A stretch of 64,000 nucleotides of DNA, taken from Shimia sp. (GTDB lineage Bacteria; Pseudomonadota; Alphaproteobacteria; Rhodobacterales; Rhodobacteraceae). Shown piece after piece: positions 52,113 to 60,494 of the stretch. Every line of letters begins with the position of its first letter. The first letter of the stretch is position 1. The stretch covers positions 1 through 64,000 of the forward strand of contig JAAENN010000255.1 in NCBI GenBank assembly GCA_024224295.1. The letters are read 5' to 3'. The notes under the pieces were generated by a model that saw only the letters and a list, made by a program, of their open reading frames with translations, was not told the origin of the DNA and searched no databases. A program made the position numbers and the translations under genes.

Positions 52113-53165
52113 TTATCCGGTGAGCAAGTAAATCCCCGCGAGAATGAAGCCTGCGATGAAGAGGGTTTCGACGAAAATAAGCGCGATGGCTGCGCCGCCG
52201 ACGCCAAGTACCTGTTTGAGGTTTGTTTTCATGCCCACGGCAGCGACGGCGGTAAGCAGGAGATAACGGGAGGTTTCGCCCAGCAGGTCAGAGAGGAATG
52301 CTGGAATGAAGCCAAGTGAATTGAGCGCTGCAAGGGCTAGAAAGCCTATCACGAAGCCAGGCAGGACCGGGGGGCGCTCGCCGGTTTCCGGGGCCTCGGC
52401 AAAGTTGCGGATCAGCATGGAGGTGATCAGAACCACGGGGGCCAGCATGGCGACGCGGATCAACTTAACCAGCACGGCGGTGTCGCCTGCCTCCTGGCTG
52501 ATAGAGAAGCCTGCGCCAGCAACCTGAGCCACATCATGGATGGTGCCTCCGAGGAAGACACCCGCCATTTGGTCGTTGAGCCCAAAGACATCTACCAGCG
52601 GTGGATAAGCGATCATCGCGACGGTGGACATAACGGTGACGCCCATGACGGTGAAGAGCAAGCGCTCTTCAGAGCGGGCGTCTTTGGGCAAAATTGCCGC
52701 AATGGCCATGGCGGCAGAGGCGCCGCAGATGGCAACGGAGCTGGCCGTGAGTGTCGAAAAGCGCCACTTGTGGCCGAACAGTGGCGCCACGAGCAAGCCA
52801 AAGAGGATGGTTGCAACCACGCCGAGGATGATCAGCAGGAGTAGTTGCCAGCCCAGTTCCATGACCATCATTGCGGAAACACGAGCGCCAAGCAGGGCCA
52901 CGCCCAGGCGGAGGACTGTTTTAGCCGCAAAGCCGACGCCCTCGACGGTGCGGCCTTCTTCGCCAAGGAAATTGAGCGCAATGCCAAACAAGAGCGCAAG
53001 CAACATAGCGGGTGCGCCGTGGTGCTCTGACAGAAGCTGTGCGGTTGCGGCCACCGTGACCGCGACGGCTACGCCAGGAAAATACCGGGCAAAATCTTCC
53101 CGAAGACGCCATTTGGTCTGCGCAGTGCGGCTAATTTGAGAGTTGGTTCTGTCTGCTTGGGTCAC
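52113..53165 (-). CDS. YeiH-family putative sulfate/sulfonate exporter
   Basis: The 350-residue protein has about ten membrane helices. YeiH/UPF0324 motifs are present: LSEHHGAPAMLLALLFGIALN, RLGVALLGARVSAMM, SVAICGASAAMAIAAILP, and FLGGTIHDVAQVAGAGFSIS. GTG serves as start (AAGGA upstream). The family is often annotated as putative sulfate exporter, and location between soeA and a TauE/SafE gene supports sulfur-anion export. The transported ion has not been shown by sequence. Confidence 0.88.
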   Translation of the reverse strand: MTQADRTNSQISRTAQTKWRLREDFARYFPGVAVAVTVAATAQLLSEHHGAPAMLLALLFGIALNFLGEEGRTVEGVGFAAKTVLRLGVALLGARVSAMMVMELGWQLLLLIILGVVATILFGLLVAPLFGHKWRFSTLTASSVAICGASAAMAIAAILPKDARSEERLLFTVMGVTVMSTVAMIAYPPLVDVFGLNDQMAGVFLGGTIHDVAQVAGAGFSISQEAGDTAVLVKLIRVAMLAPVVLITSMLIRNFAEAPETGERPPVLPGFVIGFLALAALNSLGFIPAFLSDLLGETSRYLLLTAVAAVGMKTNLKQVLGVGGAAIALIFVETLFIAGFILAGIYLLTG

Positions 53166-53256
53166 GCGCGGAAATCCTTCTTCTCCGAAGCTGTGGCAGA
53201 TTGGGTGTCTAGGTCAAGAGCGCGTTGTGTGCATGCCGTTGAGTTAGCAAGATCAG

Positions 53257-54012
53257 TCATGCGCCAATCCCTTGCCGAAGGATGCCTATTGTCGCCAACG
53301 TGATCAGCAGGCAGAGGCAAAACGGTTTATAGTATGGTTCCCAGTTGGGGCGGAACAGTGTCTTGCCGGCCATAACACCAAGCGCGGAGGCAGGGGCGAG
53401 CGCAAGGCCGCGAAGGGCGGATTGGGTATTCATGGCACCAAAGTAGGTCAAGGTTGCCAGAGAAATGACCGAGGATGCAAAGAGGAAAATCACCAGAGAC
53501 GCGCGCATTTCGCGGGCGGGGGCATTTGAGACCAGCACGTAGAGCGCAACAACCATGCCACCGACGCCAGCCAAACCGGTGACTATGCCAGCCAGTATTC
53601 CGGATCCCCAGAGGCCGGGGCGTGTGGCCAAGACTGGCAAGCGTAATTTGGCGAGCTGCGTGGCGGCAAGCACAACAATCACGCTTAAGGCGACCAGTTT
53701 GGAGGTTTCAACTGGCAAAGCCTGGGTCAGGCTAAGACCAAGGGGCAGGCCGAATGCAGAGCCCAGAACCAGTCCGGTCACCACGCGGCGGTTGGCGTCT
53801 TTCATACCGCCGCGCACCATTAGCAGCGACGCGGTCATTTCCTGAAACCAAAGAATCGGAATGAGCGCGATGGGAGCGAGGAACATCACTGCGATTGCCA
53901 TAACAACTGCCGACAAAGCAAAACCTGAGAAGCCGCGCACCATCCCTGCGGCAAAGCAAATCAGGATGAGCCAGAAAAAGTGGTCAGCGGGCAATGCGAG
54001 GGTGTCGAGCAT
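53257..54012 (-). CDS. TauE/SafE-family sulfite exporter of the taurine cluster
   Basis: The 251-residue protein has about seven membrane helices, with AAGMVRGFSGFALSAVVMAIA and GIVTGLAGVGGMVVALYVL as the two family repeats. In taurine clusters this gene (tauE, or the differently built tauZ) is proposed to export sulfite made by Xsc. Its ATG shares one base with the citrate synthase stop, so the two are translationally coupled. Confidence 0.88.
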   Translation of the reverse strand: MLDTLALPADHFFWLILICFAAGMVRGFSGFALSAVVMAIAVMFLAPIALIPILWFQEMTASLLMVRGGMKDANRRVVTGLVLGSAFGLPLGLSLTQALPVETSKLVALSVIVVLAATQLAKLRLPVLATRPGLWGSGILAGIVTGLAGVGGMVVALYVLVSNAPAREMRASLVIFLFASSVISLATLTYFGAMNTQSALRGLALAPASALGVMAGKTLFRPNWEPYYKPFCLCLLITLATIGILRQGIGA

Positions 54013-55145
54013 TAACGGTCTTTCATGGGCGTGTAGGGACGCATGTCGGGGCCGTTATAAAGCGTGAGAGGGCGGATAAGGATATTGCTTTCTTGTTGGT
54101 CGACGCATTGAATGATCCAGCCCGGCATGCGGCCAATGGCGAAGATCGGCACGTAGAGGTCCATCGGGATACCGTGCAGTTGATAGATCACACCGGAATA
54201 AAAATCGACATTCACGTTCAGGCCATGGCGGGCGTAGGGTTTCATCGCTTCCACCACGCCTTGCAGGATTTCATACCATTCTGGGGCGCCCATCTCTTCG
54301 CCGAGTTTTTTAACACCGTCGCGCATGTGGCGGGCGCGGGGGTCTTCGGCGCGATAGACGCGGTGACCGAAGCCGGTGACCGCCTCGCGGTTTTTGCGCT
54401 TGGCTTTGACGTAGGCGGCGGCGTTGTCCGGCGTGCCAATTTCTTGCACCATTTTCATCACGTCTTCGGCTGCACCGCCGTGTGCGGGGCCGGCCAGCGT
54501 GGAAAGCGCGGTGACGATGCCGCCGTGTAGGTTAGTGTCGGTGCCGATCGTGACGCGCGCGGCAAAGGAAGATGCGTTGGCGCCGTGTTCCGCGTGCAGG
54601 ATGAAGTCAACGTCGGCCAGTTTGGCAGCGTCTTCCGAAGGTTTTTCGCCCTTGAGCATCCAGAGCCAGTTGGCGGCGTGCGACAGGGTTTTGTCCGCAG
54701 GAACCGGATCGCGGCCGTTGCGGATGTTTTCATGCGCGGCGATGATCATTGGCACCTGGGAAGTCAGGCGCAGTCCGTTGGCAACGAAGGCGTCTCGGCC
54801 AACGTTTTGACTGTTGGCTTCCAGCGCCGCGAGGGCCGAGACAGCGGTGCGCAGCACGTCCATTGGGTGGCCGTCTTTGGTTGCGCGGATGATCTCGTGG
54901 ACTTGTTCCGGCAGTTCGCGGGCGGCTTTTAGCGTGGCGTCGAATTCTGCCAGTTCCACCTCGGTGGGAAGTTCTCCGTGAATCAGCAGATAGCAGACTT
55001 CCTCAAAGGTGGATTGTGTGGCCAGATCGTGGATGGAGTAGCCGCGATAGGACAGATCTCCTTTGGCGCCATCGATGTGGGAAACGCCGGAGCGTTCGAA
55101 ATAAATGCCTTTGAGGCCGCGGTTGATCTTGACGTTTTCGGTCAC
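54012..55145 (-). CDS. Citrate synthase (citrate/2-methylcitrate synthase family) in the taurine cluster
   Basis: The 377-residue protein has GTG as start with AGGAG 7 nt upstream. It has the short-type citrate synthase layout: GLKGIYFERSGVSHIDG, LRTAVSALAALE, the catalytic His regions LAGPAHGGAAEDVM and GFGHRVYRAEDPR, and the catalytic Asp in NVNVDFYSGVIY. Short citrate synthases can accept acetyl-CoA or propionyl-CoA. Its place beside two phosphotransacylase genes and xsc suggests it condenses taurine-derived acetyl-CoA with oxaloacetate. No prpB/prpD genes are near, which argues against methylcitrate. It is divergent from the short Pta paralogue. Confidence 0.9.
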   Translation of the reverse strand: MTENVKINRGLKGIYFERSGVSHIDGAKGDLSYRGYSIHDLATQSTFEEVCYLLIHGELPTEVELAEFDATLKAARELPEQVHEIIRATKDGHPMDVLRTAVSALAALEANSQNVGRDAFVANGLRLTSQVPMIIAAHENIRNGRDPVPADKTLSHAANWLWMLKGEKPSEDAAKLADVDFILHAEHGANASSFAARVTIGTDTNLHGGIVTALSTLAGPAHGGAAEDVMKMVQEIGTPDNAAAYVKAKRKNREAVTGFGHRVYRAEDPRARHMRDGVKKLGEEMGAPEWYEILQGVVEAMKPYARHGLNVNVDFYSGVIYQLHGIPMDLYVPIFAIGRMPGWIIQCVDQQESNILIRPLTLYNGPDMRPYTPMKDR

Positions 55146-55177
55146 GGATGGCTCCTGTTGCGTATGCGGAGGTATAC

Positions 55178-56029
55178 ATGAAGTTTATGGATGCGCTGTC
55201 GGTCAAAGTGGCGGAAAAAAATGCGCGTGTGGTGTTTCCTGAACATAGGGAACCGCGCACGGCTGAGGCCATGCGGGCTTTGGATCGGGAAGGCCTGTGT
55301 CGGCCTGTGACACTTGGTGAAAACACAGACCGCTATGTGCAGGCGCTGGTGAATACGCGCGGCATGAAAGAGAAGATCGCTCGGCGACTGGTGGAGAAAC
55401 CTCTTTACCGAGCGGCTGCCATGGTCGCAGCGGGGGAGGCCGATGCCATGACCGCTGGAGCAGAGGCGCCGACGCGTCGTGTAATCGAGGCGGCATCCAT
55501 GGCAATAGGCTTGGCTGATGGGGTCACTGTTCCATCGAGCTTCTTCTTGATGAACTTCCCGGATGGCCGGTCGCTGATTTTTGCTGATTGTGGTTTGACG
55601 GTGGACCCTGACGCCGAAGGTTTGGCGGCAATTGCTACGGCGTCGGCGCGCAGCGGTGAGATGCTGCTTGGCGACGCGCGAGTGGCGCTGCTGTCGTTCT
55701 CCACGGGCACCAGCGGCGCGGGCGCATGTGTCGACAAGGTGCGCGAGGCCGCCGAAATCAGCGGTTTTGCGGGGCCGTTGCAGGGCGACGCTGCATTGAT
55801 CCCCGAAGTGGCTGCACGCAAGGATGCGGGGGCGGGAGACGCGAATGTTCTGGTGTTTCCCGATCTTGATGCGGGCAATATCGCCTACAAACTGGCGGTT
55901 GCTTTGGGCGGCGCACAGGCCTTGGGGCCAATCCTTCAAGGCTTCCGTAAACCGGTTTGCGACCTGAGTCGTGGCGCGAGCGCGCAAGACATTGTCGCGG
56001 CGACCATTGTGACGCTGGCTTTGGGATAG
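55178..56029 (+). CDS. Phosphotransacetylase-like protein, shortened paralogue
   Basis: The 283-residue protein starts at MKFMDALSVKVAEKN (GGAGG 6 nt before). It has Pta elements: ARVVFPEHREPRTAEAM, GEADAMTAGAEAPTRRVIEAA, SLIFADCGLTVDPDAEGLA, ANVLVFPDLDAGNIAYKLA and GPILQGFRKPVCDLSRG. Compared with the neighbouring 347-residue Pta it lacks about 50 residues between the first strand-helix unit and REPLY-like EKPLYRAAAMV. It is the only plus-strand catabolic gene here, converging on pta. It may have a different acyl specificity, as in phosphate butyryltransferase-like proteins, or may be inactive. Confidence 0.85.
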   Translation: MKFMDALSVKVAEKNARVVFPEHREPRTAEAMRALDREGLCRPVTLGENTDRYVQALVNTRGMKEKIARRLVEKPLYRAAAMVAAGEADAMTAGAEAPTRRVIEAASMAIGLADGVTVPSSFFLMNFPDGRSLIFADCGLTVDPDAEGLAAIATASARSGEMLLGDARVALLSFSTGTSGAGACVDKVREAAEISGFAGPLQGDAALIPEVAARKDAGAGDANVLVFPDLDAGNIAYKLAVALGGAQALGPILQGFRKPVCDLSRGASAQDIVAATIVTLALG

Positions 56030-56043
56030 TGATGCAGAGGGGA

Positions 56044-57087
56044 TCATGCGGCCCCCTCCGGCGCATTTTGTGCCTGATCCAACGCGTCGGATTGCGCGAC
56101 AGTGATAGCAACCATGTGCAGGATGTCTTCAGCGGTACACCCGCGCGATAGATCGTTCGCGGGTTTGGCCAAACCCTGCAGGACCGGGCCGATGGCCGTT
56201 GCGCCGCCAACACGCTGGGCGATTTTGTAGCCCAAGTTACCGGCGTTCAGGCTGGGGAAGACAAAAACGTTGGCTGCGCCGCCAAGGGACGATTTTTCAG
56301 CCTTGGAGGCCGCGACTTCGGGGACAAACGCAGCGTCGAATTGCAGCTCGCCGTCGATAATCAGGCCGGGATCTGCCACTTTGGCCAAATGCGTCGCGGC
56401 CACCACTTTGGACACTTTTGGGTGATCAGCACTTCCTGCGGTGGAGAAGGACAACATCGCAACGCGCGGTGTCTCGCCGGTCAGCGCGCGGTATGACGCG
56501 GCAGAGGCGCGGGCGATTTCGGCCATTTCATTGGCGTCGGGGTCCACCACAAGGCCACAATCAGCGAAGATATGTGCCCCTTTCACCGTGTGGTGTTCTT
56601 TGCAGTAGAGCATAAAGAAGAAGGATGAGACTAGCGCGGCATCAGGTGCTTTTCCGATGATTTGCAGCGCTGTGCGTACTGTATCAGACGTGGTTTCGGC
56701 CGCGCCGCCGACTGTGCCGTGGGCGCGATCCGTTTGCACCAAAAGTGCTGCATAGGTCAGGCGATGGCGAACCTGTTTGGCCGCTTGTTCCGGAGTCATG
56801 CCTTTGTGGGCGCGCAAGGACACCAACGTGTCGCGGAATTCATCCAAGAGAGGAGAGTGGTCAGGGTCGTGGATGTCGATGGCACCGGCGACTTCCGTGG
56901 GTTTGGTGTCATGGGTGGCGAGATGCCCGGCGATGGTTGTCGGGTTGCCGATCAACAGGACACGGGCCACCGCCTCTTCACGGATCATCAGTGCTGCTTC
57001 AACAACACGAGAATCATCGCCCTCGGAAAGGGCGATGATTTTGTCAGAGCCGCTGGCGGCACCAAGTATTTGGCGGAGCGGCTTCAA
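56044..57087 (-). CDS. pta: Phosphate acetyltransferase
   Basis: The 347-residue protein starts at TTG just after the xsc stop, encoding KPLRQILGAASGSDKIIALSEGDDSRVVEAA (in parts), which is the expected N-terminus. Pta motifs are complete: HKGMTPEQAAKQV, VQTDRAHGTVGGAAETTSDTVR (in parts), HIFADCGLVVDPDANEMAEIA (in parts), ANVFVFPSLNAGNLGYKIAQR (in parts) and GLAKPANDLSRGCTAEDI. It converts acetyl phosphate from Xsc to acetyl-CoA. It lies 4 nt from the xsc stop, so the two are coupled, as in known taurine clusters. Confidence 0.95.
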   Translation of the reverse strand: MKPLRQILGAASGSDKIIALSEGDDSRVVEAALMIREEAVARVLLIGNPTTIAGHLATHDTKPTEVAGAIDIHDPDHSPLLDEFRDTLVSLRAHKGMTPEQAAKQVRHRLTYAALLVQTDRAHGTVGGAAETTSDTVRTALQIIGKAPDAALVSSFFFMLYCKEHHTVKGAHIFADCGLVVDPDANEMAEIARASAASYRALTGETPRVAMLSFSTAGSADHPKVSKVVAATHLAKVADPGLIIDGELQFDAAFVPEVAASKAEKSSLGGAANVFVFPSLNAGNLGYKIAQRVGGATAIGPVLQGLAKPANDLSRGCTAEDILHMVAITVAQSDALDQAQNAPEGAA

Positions 57088-57091
57088 AAGG

Positions 57092-58873
57092 TCAGGTTCC
57101 GGTCTGTTTGATCATGTCCGCCGCATCGATGCCAGCAACGGACACAGGCTTTTTCATCGCGTCGCGACGGAAGGGCTCGCCCAGTTCCTGGTTGATCATG
57201 GCTTCGATCAAAGTGGTTTTGCCGTGGTTCATTTGATCGTCGATGGCCTTGTTTAGCGCGGCGGTTAATTCGTCCATGGTGCGCGCTACAACGCCTTCCA
57301 GACCGCAGGCCTGTGCGATACCGGCGTAAGACACGGATGTGTCCAGCTCGGTACCGACAAAGTTGTCATCAAACCAGAGGGTGGAGTTCCGCTTTTCGGC
57401 GCCCCACTGGTAATTGCGGAAGACAATTTGGGTTACCGCAGGCCATTCGCCGCGGCCAATGGCGGTTAACTCGTTTACCGCGATGCCAAAGGCTCCGTCG
57501 CCTGCGAAGCCACAGACCGGCACATCCGGTTGGCCGATTTTTGCGCCAACGATGGCCGGCAGGCCGTAGCCGCAGGGGCCAAACAGGCCAGGTGCAAGGT
57601 ATTTGCGGCCTTCCTCAAAGGACGGGTAGGCGTTGCCGATGGCGCAGTTGTTGCCGATGTCGGAGCTGATGATGGCTTCGCGTGGCAGAGCGGATTGGAT
57701 CGCGCGCCAGGCCATACGCGGTGACATCCAGTCTGGCTTATCCGCGCGGGCGCGTTCGTTCCAGCTTGTGCCTGGATCGTCGTCTTCGTGGTCCATCGAA
57801 GACAGTTGCTGTGCCCAGGCAGATTTGGTTTTGGAAATGCGGGCTTTGCGCTCTTCGCGGCCTGTGTCGCCAGCGTTGTCTGCAAGCTGTTCCAGAATGC
57901 CGGTGGCCACTTTGGCGGCGTCACCCACGATCCCCACTTCAACCTTTTTGGTTAGGCCAATGCGGTTGGGGTTGATGTCCACTTGGATGATCTTGGCGTC
58001 CGCTGGCCAATATTCCATGCCATAGCCAGGCAGAGTCGAGAAGGGGTTCAGGCGTGTGCCGAGAGCCAACACAACGTCGGCCTCTTTGATCAGCTCCATG
58101 CCCGCCTTGGAACCATTGTAACCCAGAGGGCCCGCAAACAGCGGGTGGTTGCCCGGGAAGGCGTCGTTGTGCTGATAGCCCACGCAGACTGGCGCATCGA
58201 GGCGTTCGGCCAGTGCGATAGACGCTGGGATACCGCCTTCGGACAGAACCGCGCCTGCGCCGTTTAAGATTACCGGGTTTTTGGCGGAGGACAGCAGGGC
58301 TGCGGCATCTGCCACAGAGTTTGTGCCGCCTGAGGAAGCTTCAAATGCGATGGGATCCGGGATCTCGATGTCGACGACTTGAGTCCAGAAGTCACGCGGT
58401 ATGTTGAGCTGTGCCGGACCGCACAGGCGTTTGGCTTGGCTGATCACACGGGTGAGCACCTCAGCTACGCGGGAGGGGTCACGCACCTCTTCCTGATAGG
58501 CCACCATGTCCTCAAACAGTTTCATCTGCTCAACTTCCTGGAAGCCACCCTGACCGATGGTCTTGTTGGCGGCCTGTGGGGTGACCAGCAGCAACGGTGT
58601 GTGGTTCCAGTAGGCGGTTTTCACGGCGGTCACGAAGTTGGTGATACCGGGGCCGTTCTGCGCGATCATCATTGACATTTTTCCGGTCGCGCGGGTGTAG
58701 CCGTCGCTCATCATACCGGCGGAACCTTCGTGAGCGCAGTCCCAGAACATGATGCCAGCTTTGGGAAAAAGATCGGATATGGGCATCATGGCAGAGCCAA
58801 TGATTCCAAAGGCATGCTCGATGCCGTGGCGCTGAAGCACTTTCACAAAAGCTTCTTCGGTGGTCATTTTCAT
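57092..58873 (-). CDS. xsc: Sulfoacetaldehyde acetyltransferase
   Basis: The 593-residue ThDP enzyme has KMTTEEAFVKVLQRHGIEHAFGIIGSAMMPISDLFPKAG (in parts), which is diagnostic of Xsc, the active-site Glu region WDCAHEGSAGMMSDGYTRATGK (in parts), and the ThDP motif GDGAFGIAVNELTAIGRGEWP ending at FRNYQWGAEKRN (in parts). It cleaves sulfoacetaldehyde with phosphate to acetyl phosphate and sulfite. The gene follows tauR and precedes pta. A sequence close to the TauR half-site lies 81 bp upstream. Confidence 0.97.
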   Translation of the reverse strand: MKMTTEEAFVKVLQRHGIEHAFGIIGSAMMPISDLFPKAGIMFWDCAHEGSAGMMSDGYTRATGKMSMMIAQNGPGITNFVTAVKTAYWNHTPLLLVTPQAANKTIGQGGFQEVEQMKLFEDMVAYQEEVRDPSRVAEVLTRVISQAKRLCGPAQLNIPRDFWTQVVDIEIPDPIAFEASSGGTNSVADAAALLSSAKNPVILNGAGAVLSEGGIPASIALAERLDAPVCVGYQHNDAFPGNHPLFAGPLGYNGSKAGMELIKEADVVLALGTRLNPFSTLPGYGMEYWPADAKIIQVDINPNRIGLTKKVEVGIVGDAAKVATGILEQLADNAGDTGREERKARISKTKSAWAQQLSSMDHEDDDPGTSWNERARADKPDWMSPRMAWRAIQSALPREAIISSDIGNNCAIGNAYPSFEEGRKYLAPGLFGPCGYGLPAIVGAKIGQPDVPVCGFAGDGAFGIAVNELTAIGRGEWPAVTQIVFRNYQWGAEKRNSTLWFDDNFVGTELDTSVSYAGIAQACGLEGVVARTMDELTAALNKAIDDQMNHGKTTLIEAMINQELGEPFRRDAMKKPVSVAGIDAADMIKQTGT

Positions 58874-58953
58874 GAGGCAAACTCCATGCTGCGCCCGACT
58901 CTGGCGACGGGCGTTCCTTTTGCAAGGAAACTACGTACTGCGGCAATATGACG

Positions 58954-58963
58954 TTAGGGCCAG
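58954..58963 (-). promoter_or_regulatory. TauR-like half-site upstream of xsc
   Basis: CTGGCCCTAA on the minus strand agrees at 9 of 10 positions with CTGGACYTAA, the TauR repeat I recall from Rhodobacter capsulatus. It lies 81 bp before the xsc start. A second well-spaced copy was not found. Confidence 0.5.
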
Positions 58964-58987
58964 ATAAGGTGGCCGAATATATCCAAA

Positions 58988-60448
58988 TCAACCGTGGCCG
59001 AGTGCGCGGGCAATACGGGTAACGCCTTCAGGAATTCTCTCGGATGGAATTGACGAATAGCCGAGACGGTAAAAGTTTTTTGGCAGGGTATCGCCCGTGA
59101 AAAATGGATGGCCGGGTTCGATGAGGACACCTTCTGACTTGAGCTCTTCGGCCAATATTTCGGTGTTGAGTCCCGGATTGGTTCGCATCCAAAAAGAGGA
59201 GCCGCCAAAGGCACCTTTGCCGGCAACCGTCAGACCTGATTGATCAATAGCGTCTTGCATGACGGCCCTGCGTGTTTTTAGTGCTTCGCGGATTCGTCTT
59301 ATGAGAGCGTCGTAGTGACCAAGTGACAGGAAATAGGCGGCGGTGCGTTGGATGTGGCCCGGGGGATGGCGGATCACAGAAGCGCGTAGAGCGCGGGCTT
59401 CTCTAATGAAGGCTTCGGAGCCCACGAGGTAGCCGAGGCGTAGCCCGGGAAAGAGAGATTTCGAGAAGCTGCCTACATAGATGACGCGGCCTTCCGTATC
59501 GAGCGATTTCAATGCAGGGGAAGGTGCGTCCAGAAAGGACATTTCAAACTCGTAGTCGTCTTCGACCACCAGTGCGTCGATTTCGCGGGCGCGCTCAAGA
59601 AGCGCATGGCGGCGGGCCATCGGCATGGTGGCAGTCGTCGGGCATTGGTGGCTGGGCGTGGTGAAAATCACATCAGCCTCGGACGGAATCAGACCGGGGT
59701 CGAGGCCGTTGCGGTCCACGTTAATGGCGTCCACATGGCAGCGGGATTGGTTCAGGATGTCCCGCAAAGCATGGTAGCAGGGGTTCTCGATCGCGGCCAT
59801 GCGACGCTGGGTCAGTAGGATTTGCGCTGCGATCCAAAGCGCGTTTTGGGCACCAAGTGTGATCAGGATTTCTTCGGGGCGGGCGATGATGCCGCGGCGT
59901 GGGAGCGTATTTCGGGCAATGAATTCGACCAATTCGGGATCATCTTGATCGTAGTAGTCTGCGGTGAGCGCAGTGAAGTCTTTTTGGCCCAGAGCCTGCA
60001 GGGCGCAGAGCCGCCAGTTGGCGTGATCAAATAGGCTCGGATCGGTCTGTCCATAGACAAAGGGAAAGCGGTAGTTGGCCCAGTCTTTGGGTTTGTCCGG
60101 AGTGTCACCGCCGGTGAAGCGGCGCCCCAATGCGCGGGCCCAGTCGATGCGGTCTTCGCGGGGTTTGGGCGGATCAAACGACGGCGGGACCGGGGCGTTT
60201 TCGCTGACGTAATACCCTGAACGGCCGCGCGAGGTCAGGTAATCGTTGGCGAGCAGCTCAGTGTAAGCCAGCGTGATGGTGATGCGGGACACGCCGAGGT
60301 GGGTGGCCAGTTTGCGTGAAGACGGTAGTTTTTCGCCCCGCCGGAAGCGGCCGGATAGGATGCCCTCAGCGATGAGTTGCTGAATTTGCGCCTGAAGCGT
60401 GCCCTGAAAACCGGGCGCGAGGAAGAAGGTTTCGACGGATATTGCCAT
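58988..60448 (-). CDS. tauR: TauR-type MocR transcriptional regulator (GntR HTH + aminotransferase domain)
   Basis: The 486-residue protein has a GntR winged helix (about 18-85: AEGILSGRFRRGEKLPSSRKLATHLGVSRITITLAYTEL in parts) fused to a fold-type I aminotransferase domain. The PLP pocket is present: LVVEDDYEFEMSF and the Lys in GSFSKSLFPGLRLGYLVG. This is the TauR layout, an activator of tpa, tauABC and xsc in the presence of taurine. Two CTGGACTT direct repeats start 15 bp upstream of its ATG, supporting autoregulation. It lies between xsc and a GNAT gene. Confidence 0.93.
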   Translation of the reverse strand: MAISVETFFLAPGFQGTLQAQIQQLIAEGILSGRFRRGEKLPSSRKLATHLGVSRITITLAYTELLANDYLTSRGRSGYYVSENAPVPPSFDPPKPREDRIDWARALGRRFTGGDTPDKPKDWANYRFPFVYGQTDPSLFDHANWRLCALQALGQKDFTALTADYYDQDDPELVEFIARNTLPRRGIIARPEEILITLGAQNALWIAAQILLTQRRMAAIENPCYHALRDILNQSRCHVDAINVDRNGLDPGLIPSEADVIFTTPSHQCPTTATMPMARRHALLERAREIDALVVEDDYEFEMSFLDAPSPALKSLDTEGRVIYVGSFSKSLFPGLRLGYLVGSEAFIREARALRASVIRHPPGHIQRTAAYFLSLGHYDALIRRIREALKTRRAVMQDAIDQSGLTVAGKGAFGGSSFWMRTNPGLNTEILAEELKSEGVLIEPGHPFFTGDTLPKNFYRLGYSSIPSERIPEGVTRIARALGHG

Positions 60449-60462
60449 GACGGGAGGCTATA

Positions 60463-60494
60463 CTGGACTTATGGCGCAAGCAAACTGGACTTTC
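60463..60494 (+). promoter_or_regulatory. TauR direct repeats upstream of tauR
   Basis: CTGGACTTAT (60463-60472) and CTGGACTTTC (60485-60494) are direct repeats 22 bp apart, close to the TauR consensus CTGGACYTAA. They lie 15-46 bp before the tauR start and overlap the stop codon of the upstream GNAT gene. Confidence 0.7.

Noticed and set aside
50395-52131. Long plus-strand frames opposite soeA
   Set aside because: They are shadow frames of the high-GC soeA gene.
54012-55145. Naming the citrate synthase prpC
   Set aside because: No prpB or prpD is near, and the taurine context favours acetyl-CoA. Sequence alone does not separate the two activities.
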